From Hippopus hippopus (lineage: Eukaryota > Mollusca > Bivalvia > Cardiida > Cardiidae), in the NCBI GenBank assembly GCA_946811185.2, contig OX328112.1, positions 26,363,742 to 26,427,741 of the forward strand: DNA of 64,000 nucleotides, in the 5' to 3' direction. The notes under the pieces are model-generated. The model did no database searches. It saw only the letters and a list, made by a program, of their open reading frames with translations, and was not told the DNA's origin. Both the position numbers and the translations under genes were made by a program. Below are positions 30,440 to 41,896 of the stretch, piece after piece; position 1 is the first letter of the stretch; every line of letters begins with the position of its first letter.

Positions 30440-30620
30440 GTTAACCCTTTCCCACATGATAAGTTCAAGACTTTCCCAAATTAAAAACATCTCCAGATGA
30501 CAAATTACTATATTGACCAGTGCAAAAGACCTTAGGTTTTCTGATAGGATAGAAAACATGGAGGAAAAAGGAGAAAATGCTGGTTGGTAGTTTTTCTTGT
30601 TTTTCCAAAATATTTTCCAA
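30440..30620. repeat. Fourth copy of the dispersed hairpin family
   Basis: ATCTCCAGATGACAAATTA, GATAGAAAACATGGAGG and AAAGGAGAAAATGCTGG match the copies at 19.6-20.5 kb in order and spacing. It is diverged and lacks the foldback half. Confidence 0.5.
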
Positions 30621-30824
30621 GAGCTCTCTCCCACAAAAGCTATCTTCTTTTCTGGAATGTTTTGAAAAGATTTCTTCCACAAGGTCGTTATCTCAGTATT
30701 GTTTGGAAAGATTGTACCGAAAATTCTTTCATTGCATTTTTTTTTTTCCTAAAGATGTTTGAAGCAGAGACAGAAACATTAGACTGAGAAATACAGGAAA
30801 AGAAGTAGTTCCGGCAAACATTCT

Positions 30825-30872
30825 AAAACTATATCATCACTAGTGATGATACCATATCATCACTAGTGATGT
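30825..30872. repeat. Duplicated 18-base palindrome
   Basis: ATCATCACTAGTGATGAT occurs once in full and once nearly in full within 48 bases. Confidence 0.6.
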
Positions 30873-31499
30873 TATTCACTGTGAAAAACTGGGAGGAAAA
30901 AAAACCCTGAGAAATCCCAGTAATTCACTGATAGAAATATAATAAAGAACTTTACCAAAACCTTGCCATGGGTAGCTCAGCTTGATCGTACCTGATACGT
31001 GATCTGGAGCCTGTGAGTCCGATATATATGAGGGAAAACAGTCGGTGACATGGAAAAGAAACTGCTATGAGAAAGCCATATAACGTTTACCTCCACAATA
31101 TGACTATCTATAGTGTTGAGGACGACGTCAACCTGTGAAATGCCTGTTGAATGTATTTCTAAAGGAAGAACGTAATTGTGCGAAACTAATATACAACACT
31201 ACGATGCAAGAGAACTGCCGGTAGGACAAGTCCGTCACTGCAAGCCTGAACTCAACATCCATGATCAGTATATTGTGGCCATATATCAATGTGTGTACAA
31301 AGAAGGTTGCAAATATGAAAAGGGAAGACGATTTTAGGATTAGACAATCCTTCCAGCTGGACTTTCCTCCTCAATGTATGCACTTGCGCGCCAAAGGTCG
31401 AGCAGAAAGATTTTCATGTCGATGTGGACCCATGCAAACTATCAGCATTAGCTTCAGGGTTGAAGATGAGAAACAAGTTGTCCTAGAAGACCTTGGCAT

Positions 31500-31721
31500 G
31501 TTGTTAAGGATAGGGCACCCTAATGGGATTCTTGAAACATCGCCTTTCATCGCCGAAAAAAACGCACGGATTAAGCCAAGACTCGGGTAATCCGTAATCG
31601 ATCGGCCTAAACACTGGTTCCTCGCATCCATTACGGATTACCCGAGTCTTAGCCGAATCCGTACGATTTTGGCGATGAATGGCGATGTTACACGAATCCC
31701 ATTAGGGTGCCCTATCCTTAA
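31500..31721. mobile_element. Foldback MITE with 8-bp target-site duplication (hAT-like)
   Basis: The arms, about 100 bp each, are inverted copies (TTAAGGATAGGGCACCCTAA at the left, complement at the right; also ACTCGGGTAATCCGTAAT). CTTGGCAT flanks both sides (31,492-31,499 and 31,722-31,729). An 8-bp duplication is typical of hAT elements. There is no coding region; the open frame at 31,261-31,590 is a by-product. Confidence 0.75.
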
Positions 31722-31729
31722 CTTGGCAT

Positions 31730-33300
31730 ACTGTCAACTGTTTATAATTGTTTTAAAATCCGTGTAGATTTCTAAGTGTACATGATTACATGTATAATTC
31801 ACGTCGGTTTCGATTTTTTATTGCTTAAATTTCTATACAATTCATTGATGCATGTCACAAAATGACACGAATATTAAGATATAGATCAAATGTCGCGTCA
31901 TGAAAATAAATAAGAGAAGAAAGTATTTCCACAGGTCTGAGATCCATCACTGCCAGTTTTTTCTCTTTAGAAAGGACACTTGAAAAGCACCAAGGACTTA
32001 GACCAGCTTCATTAATTTTGGTTTAAATCCACTGTCACCATTGTTTTAGCCAAGTCGATCGGAGTTCACTTAGTCATGTATGTCCTTGTTTCACAAGTAT
32101 TGCACTAGGCCTTCCAGACAAGCTTGGGGTGCCCTCTGATCAAGATCTGTGGCTTGTGCTGCAGGGATTCATCTCTACAGCTTAATTAAGATCATTGAGT
32201 CGTTTTCCTCTATGCTATGAATTTAATGGTAGCTCTATTTATTTGCATTTATGATAACTGACATAAAGGAGTAAATGTTTTGGCCCCAGTATACAGTTCA
32301 AAGGCAAATTTTCTGTACTTTCTAGCGAATATGAATAAAAAATATGATACATTTACATAAACAATCATTGATAAAAGCTAGAACATGGTTCCAACGTATA
32401 TAGGGGTGTTAATCATTCCAAAATACCCACTTGAAGTAATTACTAGTAATGACAGCATCTTAACACGCTTGTGTCTAGACCATAAACCGTCCACTAACTA
32501 CACAGTCTGATGTTAAGTCGAAAATGTGTGTTACTCTATCTTTCACTAGGAATAAATTTATCCAAAATAAAGACATTGGTCACTGATCAGAGTGACAAAT
32601 AGTTACAATTGAACAAACACATTTATAGGTCAACACCTCTGTAATTCAAAACCAGCTTACAGGTTCTGGTATTACGAGTGTCATTCAATATATAATGCAA
32701 ACTATCAATTATCACGTAAAGTAGTAATGATTACTTAACGAAACTTTCTCAATATATCCATCAAATCAGTTTCGTTTTTCCCGCCAAAATTAAGAACGTT
32801 AATGTCAATGACGTCACTCAAAAAAACATGAACGTGATAACGTATTTTGACCAACGTAGTTACATTAAAATCGAGTGCCGTCGTAACGAAAGTGCAACGT
32901 GTTATTATGTCTCTATATATAGAGAGTGCGTGAATATAGGTTAAAATCCGTTAAAAAGGCCATAAAAAGAAAAAAAAAATAAACGTTCTGTTAAAACCTT
33001 CGGTATGAAATATCGAAATGTTTTAACAAAACTCGAGAAAAAAGTGAAAAACATTCACAGCTACCTGAATGAATGAATGAAATTCCAGAGCAATGGCGTT
33101 GTTATGGAACATCCGCCCATATTTTTGTATGATGCCTTTTGATTAGTTAAGGTAAGTACGCGTTTTTTCATTGGTTATAGAATATTACCAGCTGAAGAAT
33201 GTAAACACTGCAGCAAATCTTAGGTTCCTTGTTTCCAGTTGTCATGAAAATTTCGAAAATTTTTACGAGTTAACTAGCAAAAAAGACGATTTGCTAAACT
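31730..33300. other. No gene seen
   Basis: AT-rich sequence without long ORFs. A CTCTATATATAGAG palindrome lies near 32,912-32,926. Confidence 0.4.
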
Positions 33301-33314
33301 GACTGCAGCAAAAA

Positions 33315-34025
33315 GAACTTTTGGGAAATTTCGGTAGAATTGGCTGTTACTGTCATTTCGGGACAGTAAAATTGTTAACCGACGAGAGTTTTAGTAGAGA
33401 CGGACTTTGCTGGAGATGCAGCCACCGGGAATGTAGGAAGAAAACATCAGTGCGACAAGGTTCCTGGTTTTCTCAATCACATTTGTCACTTTTGGGTGTA
33501 CAAATATCCTGCAGAGCTCGTCAACCACGAATTAAGGTTTGGCAGTGAACATACTGCAATAGATTGGTTCAACTTCGTAAGGGAAGCTTGTATTGAAATT
33601 TTAGAAAAAGATTATTGTAAACTGGGAGGGCCTGGAAAAACTGTTGAAACGGATGAATCAAAATTTGGAAAAAGGAAATTCAACAGGGGAAAAAGGATTG
33701 AAGGTGTTTGGGTTTTGGGGGGAATTGAACGGGAGAGTAAACAATCATTTTTTTGAAGTAGTGGAAGACAGGTCGGCAGAAACGCTTGTGCCTATTGTAG
33801 AAGAGTTCGTTCTTCCAGTCACAACAATCACAAGTGATTGTTGGAAGGCGTATTCTTCACTCAGCCAAACACGATCATAAAACCTTAAATAATAGTATAG
33901 AACTTGTTGACAAGGAATCGGGTGCGTGCACAAATACTATAGAGAGCACTTGGCATGTTGTAAAGGAAAGTTTACACCGTACCAGAACAGTCAAAGGTTT
34001 ATATGAATCGTATTTTTGTGAATAA
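33315..34025 (+). pseudogene. Merlin (IS1016/IS1595-type) transposase, frameshifted
   Basis: Pieces in successive frames give an ordered ISXO2-like transposase: DGLCWRCSHRECRKKTSVRQ (33,402-33,460), HTAIDWFNFVREACIEIL (33,550-33,605), VETDESKFGKRKFNRGKR with the first catalytic Asp (33,645-33,695), TSDCWKAYSSL with the second Asp (33,830-33,865), and NTIESTWHVVKESL with the Glu (33,935-33,975). This DDE arrangement is that of Merlin elements. At least three frameshifts separate the pieces, so it is dead. Terminal repeats were not identified. Confidence 0.8.
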
Positions 34026-34029
34026 TGCA

Positions 34030-34820
34030 TTCACAAAAATACCTAGACAGTAGCGCCGATAAATTTTTGACCTTGCTAGAGCTTATCAAGCGAGTGCACC
34101 CGGCGAAACAAAGACCCGTCTCATCAAAACCTTGTAAAAAGCCCCAAAACGCATAACGACAGTTTAGATGATTTCATTTTGAATCAGGTAAGTCTTCCAT
34201 TGTCTTTTGTTTCATTGTGGGGGCTACCGCCCCCAAACCCCCGATTTTATTTACGAAGCGGTGAAAAAAATGGCGGCTGTACACAAATAAATTCCTGGCC
34301 TTGACAACGACAGAGCACTTGCTGAGCATGCGCGGTCATTAATTACTAAATGGCGGAAGTCATTGTGTCCGCTGAAGTGCATTCTACCTTTGTTGCCTTT
34401 CATATTCTCAAGTAGCGAGATGGGTAAATGAATTTAAGAACGGCAGAATATTGGTGGAAGGTCACCAGCGTGTTGGACGGAAAACTGGTACTACTGACAC
34501 ATACAGTGTAAAAAAAGTCAGTTATTGAAAACAGATAAAAGATTTACATACAGATGTGAATCTAGGATGCGGGATTGGTAAAATCACGCATTGTCTAATT
34601 AATTGGCGCTAATAAAAAAAATCTGTGGGCCACATACACGCATCACGCATGTTGTTAATTTATGGCGCAAAATAAAAATTCCTGTGCGTTTAAAAAATTG
34701 CCGGAGAACTGCAGGCCCAAAATATAAATCAATACACTATACGAATCGACTGTCCCGATTTTAGATCAATATTAGATTCTATTTTTAGACCTACTAAACA
34801 TTCGGGCATAATCGAGATTA
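34030..34820. other. No gene seen between two transposases
   Basis: Contains a GGGGGCTACCGCCCCC hairpin near 34,220 and AT-rich sequence. It may hold the 3' end of the Merlin element and the 5' end of the hAT element. Confidence 0.3.
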
Positions 34821-34822
34821 CG

Positions 34823-37525
34823 GTGCGTTATGTTCAGAGTATGGAAAGATTAACACTTACACGTGGCTTCAAAAACTACCGATCAAGTACTTTAACGAGA
34901 CATGTTTCCTCTCAGGACCACTGTGACTCCGTCAAAGATTCAGTCTTACGCAAGGGCATGGCAACTGTAAGTTTCTTTTATTTGGGACGTTTTCTTATTT
35001 TTATCCCGAATCTCATTTTGGTAAAATTTCTATATGAATATAGTGATAAAACATCGGTTGCATTTTGTTCTTTTTGAGCCCAGAGAATCAACTCGTAATT
35101 TTGATCCAGTGCGCATGCACAGTGAAAGTAGAAAAACATGGCTACCGCTCAAAGAAAAAATCACCAGAAAGTATCTGCAATCGATGGCCATTCTGCGTAA
35201 TTATTACTTACTGAATGTATTTAGTTAAAAACAAACTGAACTTATTTTTTCCAGGTGAAAATTGATCATAATTGTAGAAATGCAAAATGAGTAATGTCAC
35301 AAACGTTCCGTAAACTGCGATATGTGTGGTGTCTGCTGATGTTATTTTCTGTCCGGCGTAGTTTTCACGTTCATAATCCCTCTTTTGATAAGAACTCCAG
35401 GAATATTCCGATCTTAAGCTTGATAGATAGATTGATGTAAGGAAACATTGTTGTTTTTTCCCGTATTTTTGTTCTTTTCCTTCAATGTTTACAAAAGAAT
35501 GTGACAACATGAAACTACAGAAGGCATACGTATGTTTCCAAATCAGATTACACAAAGCAAATCTATCAGTACTGATAGAATATTGAATTTTGAAAATACC
35601 AAATTTGCATCTTTTAGAAAAGAATGAAAACTTACGATTGATATTGCTTTCATTACAGTATCTCTTCCTATTCTCAAATCTAATGAAAACTTTGATTTGA
35701 AAATCAGAAGAGTTGCTGTAATGCTAGTAACTCAAATAGTAAGCATTTATATTGACATGCTGGTATTTTCCATTTTAGGCTACAAATGAGGCTCTGAAAA
35801 GAAGTGATACCCCCTCACAGCAGCAATGCGCTCAACATATTGGATGGCAAAGGAAGATATTCCCATAAACAAATATACAAGCGTATTGGAACTACAAAAG
35901 CTGAATGGCTGTGACAGAATTTAAGCGTCTCCAATAATGCAACATACTCATCAAGAGCAACAGGTATTGAGTTGCAAGAATGTATCGCTGAGACAATTCA
36001 TCACAGCACGATAGAAGCTTTAAGAAAAGCTGAAATATTTTGTTTTAATTGACGAATCTACAGATATCCGTGTTTCCAAACAAATGGTGGCCTATGTTAA
36101 AATAGTAAATGAAAGTTTTGAACCTAAAACTTACTTTCTGAAGAACATGACAATTGACAATCCCAAGTCTGATGCTGAAGTCTTGTTTAACCTAGTAATG
36201 AATCTAATAAATACAGAACAGCTTAATGTTACAAAATTAAGCTGTTTCGGAAGTGATGGTGCTGCGGTGATAGTCGGTAAGAGAAACGGAGTAGCAGCTA
36301 AACTGAAACAGAAGAGTCCTCACTTGGTATCCATTCACTGTATGGCACACAGGTTTAACCTTTGCACTTCACAAGCATCAAAAACAACCCCCATTTCAAA
36401 GACTTTGAACAAACTTTATCAGATCTCTACTACTATTTCGGTGGTTCCAAATCAGGGAATCGTGCCTGTGAGCTTGCTGAAATTCAGAAAGTACTAAATA
36501 ATCCAAAAGTGAATGTAAAAGAGTGTCATGAAATTCGATGGTTATCATTCTACGAGGCAGTTTTTGCTGTGTATAAATCATGGCCATCATTAGTAACTTA
36601 TTACAAAAAACATGATGATAGAAAATGTAAAGACTTTCTGCATAAATTGTCAGAGTATAAATTTTTGTTCATTTTTATATACCTTAATGGACATTTTACC
36701 GTCTGTATCTCAAATGTCTTTACTACTCCAGAAACAAGATACTGACATTGCTGCGGTTGGTCCAGCATTAAGTAACTTGAGGACCAAGATCAAACAGGAA
36801 CAGAACGGAAATGGCCATTATCAGTCAGAACTTTTACAGCAACTTGTGTTCAAAAAGGATAAAGATGGGCATGTGCTGGAGTGTTCCTTTAAAGGTCAGA
36901 AGCTGATTCAGATTAAAGACCAAAAGAAGGTGTTAGACGAAATCAGAGATACTTTTTGTGAAAAACTATCAAACAACATAACTGAGAGATTTCCCAAAGA
37001 TGCTGTAGATGTTTCAACAGCCTTTCATGTATTTGGTATGAGATCTTTATCATTTTTAAGTGATAATGAAAAGGAACAGTATGGCAACTAAGAACTGGAA
37101 ATTATCATCAACCATCATGGGAGTTATGCAGTTATTGGAGATGTCAAAAGCAGCAAGCTCATAGACGGTGATAACTGTAGGACTGAATGGTCTCTTGCCA
37201 AACACATTGTTATTCAGCAAATGTATCCTAGAGATAGTACTAAACTTTTATGACAACTGTTGTACAAACAACATAGGGAGTCTTTACCAAATTTAATCAT
37301 TCTTGCCAACATTTGCCTCATACTACCTACCAGACTGCAGACTGCGAGAGAGGTTTTTCCTGTCAGAATGGAATAAGAACCAATAGAAGAAATAGAATGC
37401 AGGATAAGACCATGAATACATTAATGACTATTAAAATTGATGGATCATCCATTCAAAAGGCTGATTTCTCTGAGGCCATGAAGTTGTACAAATCAAAGAA
37501 AGACAGGAAAATATCTAAAACTTAA
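34823..37525 (+). pseudogene. hAT transposase (KIAA1586/ZNF862-like) with one intron, several frameshifts
   Basis: Exon 1 (34,823-34,966) encodes a TTF-type zinc-finger end (FKNYRSSTLTRHVSSQDHCD). After an intron, frames contain LIDESTDISVSK..VAYVKIV with the first catalytic Asp (36,040-36,105), GSDGAAVIVGKRNGVAAKLK (36,250-36,310), CMAHRFNLC (36,342-36,368) and NVKECHEIRWLSFYEAV (36,510-36,565). The C-terminal dimerisation part reads YQTADCERGFSCQN and TNRRNRMQDKTMNTLMTIKI (37,325-37,440). Several stops and shifts break it. The order and motifs are those of vertebrate-like domesticated hAT relatives, here as a decayed transposon. Confidence 0.8.
34967..35778 (+). other. Probable spliceosomal intron of the hAT transposase
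   Basis: GTAAGT at 34,967 follows ...KGMAT, and TTTTCCATTTTAG ends at 35,778 before ATNEALKRSD. Both sites are canonical and the codon phase is kept across the join. The length is 812 bp. Confidence 0.6.
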
Positions 37526-37529
37526 TTTT

Positions 37530-38245
37530 TACTCTAAGTAGAAATTTTAACTCAGCTGTAAATATTTCAATTGAGACAAGCCCAAGATTTTTCTTTTTTT
37601 TTTCAAAAGTTTTTATCTGTATATAGTTGAAGACATACATACATAAAAGCTTTGATTACAAGCAATTAGAAGCATTCTCTTTTCACAAGAAGAATTCCAC
37701 ATCCACTACCACATAGATCTGAGCTAATGGAAAATCTGGTAAGATAAAAACTTGTGTTTTTGTTTCATTTTAATACTGTTAAAGAAACAGAAAAGAAAGA
37801 AACATGGAGAAAGTTGATTTTCTTATTTTCCCACAATGATTTAATACTGTTAAAGAAACAGAAAAGAAAGAAACATGGAGAAAGTTGATATTCTTATTTT
37901 CCCACAATGATTTATTACCATTTTGTAAGAAATTTTATCATTTTGTCAATATTTTGATATGCCATCTTATGCAAATGCTCCAGCTAATGTATAATAATAT
38001 TTTTCCTAAAATGAGATCTTATTAGTCTTCACAATATAAGTTTTGTTTAAAAAATAATGATATAAATGTTTATTATTTGCTTGGCTGATAAATCCAGTTA
38101 TTTAAAACAGTTTGGGCCAATAAATTGATCTTCTCTGTTCAGATCTGACTCGATTCATGATGGCCCATTGCAAAAATTTATTGGCCCACATTTTTGTCAG
38201 GGGTGGGGGAGTTGGCCCATTTCCAAGCAATCCTAGATTCAACTC
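37530..38245. other. No gene besides the tandem duplication
   Basis: AT-rich flank of the hAT element. A possible hAT terminus was not found. Confidence 0.3.
37766..37918. repeat. Two-copy tandem duplication of ~70 bp
   Basis: TTTAATACTGTTAAAGAAAC...TTTTCCCACAATGATTT occurs twice in succession with one base difference, so the duplication is recent. The TTTTCCCACAATG end recalls the dispersed hairpin family. Confidence 0.75.
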
Positions 38246-38247
38246 TG

Positions 38248-38668
38248 TACATATGAGGAGACAGCGCAAGGTTTCCACGCGGTGGGTTCCTCATCGTCTG
38301 ACATCTGAGCAAGCAGAACGTCACCTTACAGTCGCTACAAATTTGCTGTCGCGCTTTAATACAGAGGGGCAGAACTTTCTATCCAAAATTGTAGCCATAT
38401 GATGAGATGTGGATAAGCTCATACGCGCCGGAAATGAAACGATACTCAGCAGAATAGCATACTTCGAGCTCTCCCAGACCAGCAAAGTTTCGTCAGGTAC
38501 AAGGGAAAATGCAGCAACTGATGATATTTGCGTACGATATTCGTGGATTTCTGACAAGTCACAAGGTTCTGGTCGGTCAAACTGTCAACAGTGCATACTA
38601 CAGTGATTATGTTAAAAAATGTCCTAGACCAGCAATTCGTAAGAGGTGCCCAAAACTTTTACAAGCCG
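38248..38668 (+). pseudogene. mariner-type transposase fragment
   Basis: RKVSTRWVPHRLTSEQAERH and LLSRFNTEGQNFLSKIV are followed, after a stop and in the same order as in mariner, by DEMWISSYAPEMKRYSAE (first catalytic Asp), SPRPAKFRQ, FAYDIRGFLTSH and GQTVNSAYYSDYV. The fragment ends near the position where the HDNAP motif with the second Asp would follow. It therefore lacks both ends and is inactive. Confidence 0.8.
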
Positions 38669-38669
38669 G

Positions 38670-39615
38670 GCCGACTAAAAGATAATATGAGGGGTATTCG
38701 ATTTGCCGACCTAAATGACATTGAAAACTGCCGTGGCCGAACAGGTTATGGTGTATGAACGTAGTTGCCTAGCAACGGGAATAGAAGATCTTCCGAAAAG
38801 ATGGAAGTCGGTCATTGATCAAAAGGGATGTTATCTTGAAGGATTCTAAAAAGGTTAGAACAATTCTTACTCTTAATTTGAAATTATGTGGTAGTTCGCA
38901 TTATATATTGAATGACCCTCATATAATCGGAAAATTACAAGTATTGACATCCGGTTACCTTTCGATCGTTTTACAACAATCAAATCGATTTGTAGTTTGA
39001 TACTGTCGTAACCGCATCTTGTTAAAAAAGGTCGTTACGATAAAATTCCACTGTATCAACGGAACACTATTTACTCTCCTCAATGATTTACTGCTTTTTA
39101 TCTTTGAATTACTGTAAACACATATGTTTAAAATCGATTGAAAAGACTTTCTTGCATCTTATACTACTCTCACCCGATTCCGCTTCCTGGAATATCCAAT
39201 AAAAGTTACTAAGTTGATAGCCGACCGAGGAATCGTACTCAACCTTCCAATTATACGATCAAGCTTTTCAAATACCCATGCAAATTCCAGTTATTTCAAA
39301 TTTTGCTTATAATTGTTTTAAAAGAAAAAGTATAAAGAACGTCACCGGCTTAGCTCAGTTTGCACATTCAGAACGATGAACTATAAAGTATTGTGCTAAA
39401 AGTGTGATTGTATTTTTTCTCTGCGTCGAATCGTCCGTGTGATTGTGTTTCAATATGTGTAGGCATGAAGGAAAGCTCAAACTCGAGACTGAGGGAGAAA
39501 ATGTGGTCGCGGGAGAATATGACGTTAGCATACAAGACTATTGTAAAATGCCACCAACTATCATTATCGGCGGGGCAAAAAAATATGGTGTACCATGAAT
39601 GACATTGTCTAATAG
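38670..39615. other. No gene; tRNA-like scrap
   Basis: Near 39,347 CCGGCTTAGCTCAGTTTGC resembles a tRNA A box but no B box follows. ORFs on both strands overlap near 39,370-39,850 and only the pogo-like one is supported. Confidence 0.3.
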
Positions 39616-39889
39616 AATAAACGGGTGCATTTAAATGAACAATAAGTGGTGGAACCAAAGAGCTCCTGCATCTGATGAAGAGGGATGCCTTATTCGATAT
39701 ACTGAAATCATTTCCAAACGCGGGTATCCGTTTGGTGTTCGCCAGATCGTTGGACGTGCATGGTGTATAGCAAAAGAACGGGAGAAGACTCGCATTTTTT
39801 GCAAAAAAGAGCCATCCACAATATGGTAGCACGGGTTCCAGCAACGCCACCCCCATCTCCGCCTTTGCCGTTAAGATCCTATAATGCAG

Positions 39890-41047
39890 ACGTCACACTG
39901 TCCCGAAATTGATACCAGATGGACACACGATAAATGAAATTTTCAAATTCGCATCTGATCGTAAAAACATCGGGTCATTCATGAGGGCATCTCAAACCAT
40001 CGTATGACCGCCGGTTGAGTTCCTCGGGCTCCGGCAGAAACTTCGTGAGCGGTGACAAAATCTTTGGCATGTCAAAAAATTGCCGGAAGACCTTGCGAAG
40101 GTTCAATTTCGTGTTGAATTTTGTCCTTCGTAATGACATCGTGAGGGCATCTTGTCAAATCGTGTGATCTTCGTCTTTACTTCGTGTGATCATCGGTGCC
40201 ATCGGGCATTTTTCGCCTCACGAAGATAATACGAAGGAAGTAAGAAGCCGCCCGATTGTCTTAGGAAGGCAACACGACTACGTGAAGTCCTCGCAATGCC
40301 GCCGTGTAGCCATCGTATTATAAGCACGATGACATAGAGATGGCACCACGGTGTGGGCGTAGACAGCCGAATTTGAGTAGATAAAGCGTTTCACATGTGT
40401 CATAGTAACGTGGATATATAAAAGGCCAGCCTTTTCCTCAGTCAGTCCTGAGCAACTGTTGTAAAGTTTCAATCACAATTAATCATAATTCATTTCCAGC
40501 AAAATGGCATACAACCAGAAAAAAGAAGGCTGCAGCATTGCTTCTTTTGATACACCTAAGAGAACATGATGAGCAACTCTTATAGGCTCAGACAGCATCT
40601 TCCCTTTGCCCCTTCCTGCCTTGGGTGGCATGATAAAGTTGAATAAAAGATTGATTCTGTTTGAAATAAAGAAAGGATACTGCCTATTCTACCCTTATAA
40701 TCTCTGATCAGCAATTGAATTTCCCACTGTCTGCGGAAGATTTTATACCATCGGGAAGTCATGTGTGGTCTTCGTGACGTAGTTCGAACGCATTATACTC
40801 TCAACACGAAATCGTGTAGCCGTCATGTGGTCTTCGTGTGTCCGGCGGGTAAGCTACTCAATATAAAATTCACATATTTGTGTTGCCTTCGTGTCTGGTT
40901 CGGGTGCCATCGCGTTGCCTTCCGAATGCACCGTCCTTGCTTCGGCTGTTGATTGGCTGTTTACCAAGTTCGGGGCGATCTTCGCGCGAAATTCAAAATT
41001 CCATAATCGTATGGCCATCTGATGTCAATTTCGGGACAGTGTGACGC
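39890..41047. mobile_element. 1.16-kb TIR element inserted in the pogo-like gene, carrying a core promoter
   Basis: Ends are inverted copies over about 65 bp: CGTCACACTGTCCCGAAATT at the left and its complement at the right (41,020-41,046), continuing with CAGATGG and AATTTT. TGCAG flanks both sides (39,885-39,889; 41,048-41,052), an apparent 5-bp duplication. The interior has a TATA box at 40,415 and an ATG at 40,504 followed by a short Lys/Ala/Leu-rich frame. It has no transposase and is probably a deletion derivative of a larger transposon, possibly of the PIF/Harbinger kind judging from the N-terminal peptide. The superfamily is uncertain. Confidence 0.6.
40415..40445 (+). promoter_or_regulatory. 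TATA box and initiator inside the TIR element
   Basis: TATATAAAAG (40,415-40,424) is followed by TCAGTCAGTC (40,438-40,447), an arthropod/mollusc-type initiator at the usual distance. The first ATG (40,504) has a CAAAATGGC context. It looks like an intact RNA polymerase II core promoter. Confidence 0.5.
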
Positions 41048-41614
41048 TGCAGTAGATTGAGGAAGCCATCTATAGGAAGTGGCCACAGTTTGAGAATGCT
41101 TCACAATTCTGAAAGAGACTTAACAGGCGAATAAGTTAATTTATACTACAAGCTACGTCACCTATTCAATTACGAAGAAGCTGCGATCTACCTGAACAAG
41201 TCCGCAGGTTAGAAAGCTGTTGTTCCTAGTCTTCAACATGTTCATTTTATTGCAGCAGCTACGAGCCAGTACATTACTGTGCACTGTTGTGTAGATGTTG
41301 CAGGGGCAATGTTTCCTCCTTTCGTTTTTACCCCCCCCCCCCCCAAAAAAAAAAAAAAAAAAAAAAAAATGGTTGGTCTTATCCGAAGAAAGGGCTTGTG
41401 AGCGTTTCATGTGCAATATCTGAAACGAAGTTCATGGATGCCAGCCTATGCAATGGTTTGACAAGACATTTCTGAAGTTTGCCCCAAGCATGCATCCCCT
41501 ACTACTCATTCAAGACGGAGTCCTCCATTTTGAGCTGTCCCCTCGTCAAAAGTGCCCACCATCAAAGATCACATAACGTCTAGATGTTGTGGTTAACCGT
41601 AAAATGAAAATAGA

Positions 41615-41896
41615 ATGATTGTGTTTAACGCCGTTTTTCGGCGGCTAGTGGCTAGTGCACCTATCAGTACTTTCCGGGTTTTCTTTTACCAGTAATCCGC
41701 ACAAGATTCTTTCCAAGTCACTGGCTTCTTTCCCACATAATCATCGTCGAAACAATGGTCAGCGGTGAGAGAGGAGTGAACCATGTCGAAATGTCTATTA
41801 TCAATCCTCGGAAGAGATTGGCCGAGCCGGGGATCAAACCTGTGACCCATTATGTTCAACTCATGTACGCAACCGACTGAGCTACCGAGGCTCGGC
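41615..41896 (-). mobile_element. tRNA-derived SINE with perfect 14-bp target-site duplication
   Basis: On the minus strand the 5' end reads GCCTCGGTAGCTCAGTCGG (A box) and GGTCACAGGTTTGATCCCC (B box), a tRNA-like head. The tail ends with CGCCGAAAAACGGCGTTAAA. AAAATGAAAATAGA flanks both sides (41,601-41,614 and 41,897-41,910) without mismatch, the mark of LINE-driven insertion. Diverged fragments of the same family occur near 25,690 and 26,640-26,980. Confidence 0.9.

Noticed and set aside
31261..31590. 109-codon ORF as a gene
   Set aside because: Its 3' third lies in the foldback MITE and the rest has no recognisable content.
39368..39856. 162-codon minus-strand ORF
   Set aside because: It overlaps the helix-turn-helix part of the pogo-like transposase, which has recognisable motifs on the other strand.
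41820..41896. tRNA gene on the minus strand
   Set aside because: A and B boxes are present but cloverleaf pairing is poor and the sequence continues into a SINE body with target-site duplication.
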